9,578 bases of DNA from Candidatus Solincola tengchongensis. GTDB taxonomy: Bacteria > Actinomycetota > Geothermincolia > Geothermincolales > RBG-13-55-18. The notes below the pieces were generated by a model. That model saw only the letters and a list, made by a program, of their open reading frames with translations. It did not search any database and had not been told where the DNA came from. The position numbers and the translations under genes are program-made. The DNA lies in assembly GCA_015711895.1 (NCBI GenBank), contig MU158598.1, forward strand, positions 1 to 9,578, read 5' to 3'. Positions 4,973 through 9,578 of the stretch are shown piece by piece (position 1 is the first letter of the stretch; every line of letters starts with the position of its first letter).

Positions 4973-6325
4973 ATGAGCACGGTTGTGCAGGCCTTCGACC
5001 GACACGATCAGCTTCCCCCGCACAGCCTGGAGGCCGAGCAATCGGTGCTCGGGTCCATGCTCCTTTCAGCGGATGCCGTCATGGAGGTATCCGAGATACT
5101 GGACCCGGAGGACTTCTACAAGGAAGCCCACGCCATCATCTACCGGGCCGCGCTCCAGCTCTTCGCCTCCGGGGAACCGGTGGACCCCGTGACCCTGTCC
5201 GAGGCCCTGCGCGCCCAGGGGAACCTGGAGAGGGTGGGCGATCGCCCCTACATTATGAACCTCATGTCCACCGTGCCCACTCCGGCCAACGCCAGATACT
5301 ACGCGGAGGTGGTTTCCAAGCTGGCCGTGTACCGGCGCCTCATCGAGGCCGCGGGGAAGGTCGCCGCCGTGGGATACCGCGCCCCGGAGGACCTGGTGGA
5401 GGCCCTGGACGAGGCGGAGGACATCATCTTCAACGTCGCCCAGCGACGCAGGCGGGAGAACATCAAGCCTATGAAAGAGCTCATGGAGGCCACCTTCGAG
5501 GACCTGGAGCAGATCGCCGAAGGCCGAAAACAGACCGGTATTCCCACCGGCCTCACCGACCTGGACGAGCTCACCCAGGGACTGCAGCCCTCGGACCTCA
5601 TCGTCATCGCCGCCCGCCCCTCCATGGGCAAGACCTCCCTGGCCCTTAACATCGCCGACCATGTGGCGGTTGAGGAGGGGATACCGGTGGCCATCTTCAG
5701 CCTGGAGATGAGCGCCCAGGAGGTGGCCAGGCGCATGCTCTGCTCGCGTGCCCGCGTGAACAGCCAGAAGCTGAAATCAAGCTTCCAGGACGACGAGATC
5801 TGGGAGCGCCTCTCGGAAGCCGCCGGGGACCTCGCCTCGGCCTCCATCTTCATAGACGACAGCGCGGACATCGGGATCATGGAGCTGCGCTCCAAGCTGC
5901 GCCGGCTGAAGTCCCAGCACGACATAGGCCTGGTGATCATCGATTACATCCAGCTCATGAGCTCCGACCGGCGGCTGGAGAACCGGGTACAGGAGATTGC
6001 CGCCATATCCAGGGGCCTGAAGGTCATCGGCAGGGACTTCAACATCCCGGTCATCGCCGTCTCGCAGCTCTCACGCGAGCCCGAGAAGCACAACCGGGAG
6101 CCCATCCTCTCCGACCTCCGGGAATCGGGAGCTATAGAGCAGGACGCAGACCTTATAATCTTCATCCACCGCAAGGAGGTCTACGACCCGGACAACGACG
6201 AGTACAAGGGGAGGGCGGACGTGAAGGTGGCCAAACACCGCAACGGCCCCATCGGTCCGGTGAGGCTGACCTTCCAGGCCCAGTACGCACGATTCCTTAA
6301 CTACAGCCCGCGCCGCGGAGAATGA
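4973..6325 (+). CDS. dnaB: Replicative DNA helicase DnaB
   Basis: A 450-residue DnaB, normal length and without an intein. The N-terminal helical domain (about 15-115) begins PPHSLEAEQSVLGSML. After a linker, the RecA-like domain has Walker A ARPSMGKTS (residues 214-222, K220), Walker B VIIDYIQLM (D324), the SQLSR sensor at 364-368, DLRESGAIEQDAD, and KHRNGP (421-426), which carries the usual arginine region. DnaB is the hexameric helicase that unwinds the fork 5' to 3' and recruits primase. AAAGGGG (4961-4967) precedes the ATG by 5 nt. It is the last gene of the operon, 52 bp after rplI; the next gene is on the opposite strand. Confidence 0.98.
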   Translation: MSTVVQAFDRHDQLPPHSLEAEQSVLGSMLLSADAVMEVSEILDPEDFYKEAHAIIYRAALQLFASGEPVDPVTLSEALRAQGNLERVGDRPYIMNLMSTVPTPANARYYAEVVSKLAVYRRLIEAAGKVAAVGYRAPEDLVEALDEAEDIIFNVAQRRRRENIKPMKELMEATFEDLEQIAEGRKQTGIPTGLTDLDELTQGLQPSDLIVIAARPSMGKTSLALNIADHVAVEEGIPVAIFSLEMSAQEVARRMLCSRARVNSQKLKSSFQDDEIWERLSEAAGDLASASIFIDDSADIGIMELRSKLRRLKSQHDIGLVIIDYIQLMSSDRRLENRVQEIAAISRGLKVIGRDFNIPVIAVSQLSREPEKHNREPILSDLRESGAIEQDADLIIFIHRKEVYDPDNDEYKGRADVKVAKHRNGPIGPVRLTFQAQYARFLNYSPRRGE

Positions 6326-6792
6326 CCCGGCCAAACGCGGGTTCTCCCTGCCCCATGCGGATATTGTGCACATCTCGGAGACGCACTCTCAGGCGCCTCC
6401 GCTGCGGTTTCGGTTTCATCCCGCAGTTGACGCCTTCTGACGACGAGCGCCGAATCCTCCTCTCGCCTCCTTTTCTGGCGAGCGTCGCGATGCAGATTTG
6501 ATAACCAGCGCGAACGATGCGGGGGGTCACGCCTGTTCGCTCCGACCTGCTTCGATTCCCACGCAAGGCCTTAAAGCGATGTACCCACACGCAGGTTTCA
6601 CCCCTGATCTCAGCGCTCCGATCCTTTTTAATCCGGAAACGCCGGGCATGGAGCTGGGGAAAGAGGTAAGAGGAAGACGGCAGCGAACTGGGATTAATTA
6701 CCATTCCGGTGGACGAAGCCAATCGTCTCCGACCAGCAACGCAGGCACTCTAAGAGCCGATCCCGTCGCGCACAACGCGTGATAAGCCTCGT
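6326..6792. other. Gene-free stretch between convergent units
   Basis: The stop codons of dnaB (plus) and the Fe-S gene (minus) face each other here. Just after dnaB, ACCCG (6325-6329) / CGGGT (6338-6342) makes a weak 5-bp hairpin. A stronger one, CTCGCC (6462-6467) / GGCGAG (6477-6482), has outer arms CGACG (6441-6445) / CGTCG (6483-6487). CGCG/CGCG (6767-6770, 6776-6779) lies close to the end of the Fe-S gene. None has a proper T-run. Short open frames lack ribosome binding sites and coding bias. A bidirectional termination zone is the likeliest role. Confidence 0.5.
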
Positions 6793-7704
6793 TCACCGCC
6801 CTTGCCCGCCCCCCAGGACCTCCCTGGCCAGGTCGATGTCCAGTGGGAGTAGGCCGCCCTCCTCAAGGTACAGCGACAACGCTCCCTGCGGGCAGTTCTC
6901 CACGCAGAGCTCACACCCGTAACAGCTCTCCGCGCGATAGACGCGCTCTCCGTCCCTCATCTCCACGGCGCCGAAATTGCAGACCTCCGCGCATCTCCCG
7001 CACAGGCGGCATTTCTCCGCCTCATGCCTGACTTTGTACCCGGAAGGCGCGTACTGCGAGAAGCTCTCCGCTCCCTTTATCTTCCTGGTGAGCGCCGTAG
7101 CCCGCATACTCACGCAGCAGCGCGGGCAGCAGTTGCAGATGACCCCCATGCTCCCGCCGGTGGCCACCTTGAAGAAGGCCTGGTTGATATGCCCCTTGCG
7201 CCGGTGCTCGTCGATGATGGCCAGGGCCTCCTCCCGGGTTATGCGACGCACGTGATACTTCTGACAATGCTCCAGCCAGAAATCCACCAGCGGGCGGCCC
7301 ACGGCGATGCAGGAGGCCACCGGCTGGCAGGGGTCGTCCAGCTCCAGCTTGCAGGGGCAGTCCATCACCGCCAGGTGTGTCGGCTCGCGGAGGATTATCT
7401 TGTTGGCGTACTTGAAGGGGATGATGCGCTTGCTGGTGTCCGGTCCCAGCATCACCGTCTCCTCCAGGCTGAGTATCTTGTTGAGGTCTCTGCGGGAGAG
7501 CACCTTGGCGTGATAGCGCTCGAATATGAATCTGGGTATGTGTTTGGTGGCCTCCAGGCGGGAGAACAAAGCCACCACCGCCTTGGTGAGATAGAGGGCT
7601 CCCTTCACGTAAAGGTCGTAGAAGACGAAATAAAGGTAGTTGTGCACGGCGCGGTCCACACGCCACCCATGCAACTTGAATATCCTCTTGGTCGATTCCT
7701 TCAT
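6793..7704 (-). CDS. Cysteine-rich 2x[4Fe-4S] ferredoxin-like protein
   Basis: A 303-residue protein with 18 cysteines. The C-terminus carries a ferredoxin domain: C232-X2-C235-X2-C238-X3-C242 and C261-X2-C264-X2-C267-X3-C271-P, two [4Fe-4S] sites (the first lacks the usual Pro after its fourth Cys). The central part adds C116-P-C118, C126, C132 and a dense CNCCPRCC block (190-197), which may hold further metal. This layout occurs in uncharacterised Fe-S proteins of anaerobes. Residues 23-47 are aromatic and hydrophobic but interrupted by Asp and Lys; membrane contact is possible, and there is no signal peptide. The start is ATG at 7702-7704 with purine-rich GGGAGG upstream. It lies 313 bp behind the UroD-family gene on the same strand. 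Electron delivery to the corrinoid system is a guess from context. It is not RamA: too short. Confidence 0.75.
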   Translation of the reverse strand: MKESTKRIFKLHGWRVDRAVHNYLYFVFYDLYVKGALYLTKAVVALFSRLEATKHIPRFIFERYHAKVLSRRDLNKILSLEETVMLGPDTSKRIIPFKYANKIILREPTHLAVMDCPCKLELDDPCQPVASCIAVGRPLVDFWLEHCQKYHVRRITREEALAIIDEHRRKGHINQAFFKVATGGSMGVICNCCPRCCVSMRATALTRKIKGAESFSQYAPSGYKVRHEAEKCRLCGRCAEVCNFGAVEMRDGERVYRAESCYGCELCVENCPQGALSLYLEEGGLLPLDIDLAREVLGGGQGR

Positions 7705-8017
7705 CCTCCATCCCTCCCCTCATCCTGGCTCATCAATAGTCATGATGTCTTGCCTAAGTTCCTGAGCCTTCCCGGCCAATCCGTGATTGGGGATGGCCTG
7801 CGGCTCGTTTCTGGCCCGATTCTTTTTGCCCGCAATGGAGCCGCTTTTCGCCGACCGGACTGCCAGGACGCTCTTCCCATCGCCTCGCTTTCCGGGCCGT
7901 CCCTCGATACCGGCCTCCCTTAAGCGGTCTGGGATTGGATCCCGCAAGGAAACCACCGCGCCTTCGGGCCGGCTGACGTGTTCGAGCCCGCATCGTCAAT
8001 CTCGTCGGACATGCTTC
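7705..8017. other. Spacer between the UroD-family and Fe-S genes
   Basis: I see no supported gene. A 78-codon frame (minus strand 7720-7956, GTG start) has no ribosome binding site and no family features. Two compact hairpins stand out: CCAATC-cgt-GATTGG (7776-7790) and GGGAT-tgg-ATCCC (7931-7943). Neither has a T-run. The length suggests that the Fe-S gene may have its own promoter, but no clear -35/-10 pair is visible. Confidence 0.4.
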
Positions 8018-9286
8018 CTACACCGGCAATCCTTCCTCCCTGACCCACTCCGCGAAGGGACGTGCGGGGGGAAGGCGGAGCTCCCCCGGTTCTAGGTCCT
8101 CACGGATGGGATAGGCCCCGAAGCGGCGGACGGCTTCCACCAGGGCGCGCACGTTTTCAACCGGGCTTTCCACCGGCACCAGGTTCACAAGGAGGACGAA
8201 CCTCCCCTTTCCCGCCCCTTCTTTAAGGATGGCACAGACCCTATCCGTTATGTGTTCCGGGCGAATCGTCTCGATAAGTTCGGGCCGGAAGTTGAGCATG
8301 AGACATACCTTGTTGCTATCGGCGTAACGGCGAAAAAAGGGGATCCCCACCGCCTCGTAATCCTCGTTCCACACCAGGAGGAAGAGGGGCCGAAGGGAAG
8401 GGAAGGGGTTGCCCTGGAGAATCATGCGCATCTTGATCTCCAGGACCTCAAGCGGGTCGCGCACCGAACCCTCTCCCCAGCTCCCGGTGTCCAGGACGGT
8501 ACGCAGGGGCGAGGAGGTGGCACGGATGACCTTTTCCACATAGGGGAGGCAGAACTCCCTCACCATCTCCGTGGTCATGTTGGGCTGTGAGGCCCAAGCG
8601 TCGGACATGACCACCAGGGACGTGTTGGTGACCTCCGCCATCTTGTGTATCCAGGGCACAACCACCTCCATGCTCAGGAATTCCATGATCCGGTGGACGA
8701 AACCCGGGTTGCGGCGCATGTCGCGGATGATGTTCACGTAACCCCGGATAAGCACGGCCATGGTGAAGGGAGAACAGGCATATACCATGGGCGGGACACG
8801 CATTATCTCCATGTACCTCTTGTAGGCCTCCAGGACGAAAGGCATGCGACCGTCCTTGCCGGGCACGGGGGGCCTCAGGCGCCGGAAATCGGTCTCGCTC
8901 CCGATCAACGGGTGAGCGGAGTCCACGTCGGGCTCGCTGCCCTCCCGCCATATGAGCTTCTGGCCGAGGGCCTCCAGCTCTATATTGTAGAAATCGAACA
9001 CCGGAGACCAGAAGTCGAAACCGAAATAAGAGGCCATGTTCCACGAGGCATGGATGAAAGGTTGGGCCCGGGTGAAGAAGATCCGCGCCGGTATGCCGTG
9101 CATGGCCATGGCGTAGGTATAGGGCTGGACGATGACCGGCACGCGGTCGGGAGTCCCATATATCCCGGCGATGACGCGCTGGTAGCCGTCGAGACCTCCC
9201 ATGTGCAGCCCCCGGGAATAGAGGACCGCTTTACCCAGCTTGGCCGCGTTGCCCATGAGCATCCCAATCTTTTCGAAGGAGGCCAT
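8018..9286 (-). CDS. Uroporphyrinogen decarboxylase-family (MtaA-like) methyltransferase
   Basis: A 422-residue UroD-fold (TIM barrel) protein. Family marks include the N-terminal RVIAGIYGTPDRVPV, the ACSPFTMAVLIRG segment (170-182), FCLPYVEKV, and the C-terminal SPVENVRALVEAVRRFGAYPI (374-394). In methyltransferases of this family (MtaA, MtbA, CmuA) a zinc held by His-X-Cys and a distant Cys activates the thiol of coenzyme M or a similar acceptor. Here the His-X-Cys place reads LDTGSWG (265-271), and the distal Cys position, before PVESP, is Asn/Leu, so the zinc site appears absent. Its ATG abuts the stop codon of the corrinoid gene (TGAATG), implying translational coupling; the Shine-Dalgarno sequence is weak. 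Methyl transfer to or from the partner corrinoid is inferred; the substrate is unknown. Heme-pathway HemE is excluded by length and N-terminus. Confidence 0.8.
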   Translation of the reverse strand: MASFEKIGMLMGNAAKLGKAVLYSRGLHMGGLDGYQRVIAGIYGTPDRVPVIVQPYTYAMAMHGIPARIFFTRAQPFIHASWNMASYFGFDFWSPVFDFYNIELEALGQKLIWREGSEPDVDSAHPLIGSETDFRRLRPPVPGKDGRMPFVLEAYKRYMEIMRVPPMVYACSPFTMAVLIRGYVNIIRDMRRNPGFVHRIMEFLSMEVVVPWIHKMAEVTNTSLVVMSDAWASQPNMTTEMVREFCLPYVEKVIRATSSPLRTVLDTGSWGEGSVRDPLEVLEIKMRMILQGNPFPSLRPLFLLVWNEDYEAVGIPFFRRYADSNKVCLMLNFRPELIETIRPEHITDRVCAILKEGAGKGRFVLLVNLVPVESPVENVRALVEAVRRFGAYPIREDLEPGELRLPPARPFAEWVREEGLPV

Positions 9287-9578
9287 TCAACCCACCCCCA
9301 GGATCGAGTCCATCAACCTCACGGCCGCCGCTGCATCCTTTGCGTAGCCGTCGGCGTCGATGACCGCCGCGTAATACGCGGTAACAGCCGCCCCTCCCAC
9401 CACCACCTTCACCCGTTCCCGCACCCCGGCTTGGACGAGGAGGTCGATGACCTCCTTCATTCCCCGCATGGTCGTGGTCATGTAGGCTCCAAGACCGAGG
9501 ATGTCTGCCTCTCGTGACCGTACCTCCTCCACGAACCGAGCGTGGGGAACGTCCACGCCCAAGTCGACCACCTCGTAG
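9287..9578 (-). CDS. Corrinoid (cobalamin-binding) protein, C-terminal part
   Basis: The last 97 residues of a protein whose start lies beyond the right edge. They show the second half of the B12-binding Rossmann domain seen in MtaC/MttC/MtbC-type corrinoid proteins: YEVVDLGVDVPHARFVEEV, then ADILGLGAYMTTTMRGM, then VKVVVGGAAVTAYYA and DGYAKDAAAAVRL. The cobalt-ligand motif DXHXXG and the N-terminal helical cap would be outside the window. Such proteins carry the methyl group on cobalt between a substrate-specific methyltransferase and a second one. The frame is open to the window end, so a GTG within it is not the start. The stop codon touches the ATG of the UroD-family gene. Confidence 0.88.
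   Translation of the reverse strand, partial: YEVVDLGVDVPHARFVEEVRSREADILGLGAYMTTTMRGMKEVIDLLVQAGVRERVKVVVGGAAVTAYYAAVIDADGYAKDAAAAVRLMDSILGVG

Noticed and set aside
4973..6325. Intein in DnaB, a common insertion site in actinobacteria
   Set aside because: The protein is 450 residues with continuous Walker A, Walker B and C-terminal motifs.
7720..7956. Small minus-strand gene in the UroD/Fe-S spacer (78 codons)
   Set aside because: No ribosome binding site, no recognisable family, and composition unlike neighbouring genes.
8018..9286. HemE of heme biosynthesis
   Set aside because: At 422 residues it is longer than HemE and lacks the N-terminal RQAGRYLPEY-type motif. The coupled corrinoid gene points to methyl transfer.

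Overview
The window is GC-rich, densely coding bacterial DNA. Its best landmark is the conserved plus-strand block rpsF-ssb-rpsR-rplI-dnaB (positions 3199 to 6325). The S18 protein (motif RRVTGNCAQHQ, ending NAREMALIPYT), the high GC content and the strong GC bias at third codon positions fit an actinobacterial lineage. The corrinoid and uroporphyrinogen-decarboxylase (UroD) type methyltransferase genes at the right edge, together with an iron-sulfur protein, point to an anaerobe. An anaerobic, uncultivated-type actinobacterium is my inference; no rRNA or other taxonomic marker is present to prove it.

Left part (1 to 2277), all genes on the minus strand: the N-terminal part of a probable endonuclease V gene runs off the left edge. 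Next comes a gene-free stretch holding a 120-bp tandem repeat with two identical copies and one diverged partial copy. A small ComFB-family gene follows, then a class I SAM-dependent methyltransferase. GC-rich hairpins without a U-tract lie right behind the stop codons of the last two. A promoter-like sequence precedes each of these two, so they look like separate units.

Middle part: about 0.95 kb without a convincing gene (2232 to 3190) leads to an extended -10 promoter and a leader with a perfect 12-bp palindrome and an 8-bp GC hairpin. The replication/translation operon follows: S6 and S18 (neighbours on the 30S platform), SSB, L9 and the replicative helicase DnaB. Short structured spacers separate the genes, and rplI has a TTG start.

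Right part (6793 to 9578), again minus strand: the C-terminal half of a cobalamin-binding corrinoid protein abuts (TGAATG) a UroD-family methyltransferase. After 313 bp comes a cysteine-rich protein with two C-terminal [4Fe-4S] motifs and a CNCCPRCC block. Corrinoid protein plus UroD-family protein is the usual pairing for moving methyl groups between a substrate and C1 carriers. The Fe-S protein could supply electrons, for example to reactivate the corrinoid, but this is inference. The UroD-family protein lacks the His-X-Cys...Cys zinc site of MtaA-type enzymes, which makes this cluster the most interesting biochemical lead. The main non-coding lead is the 120-bp repeat, with its alternative fold-back arms.
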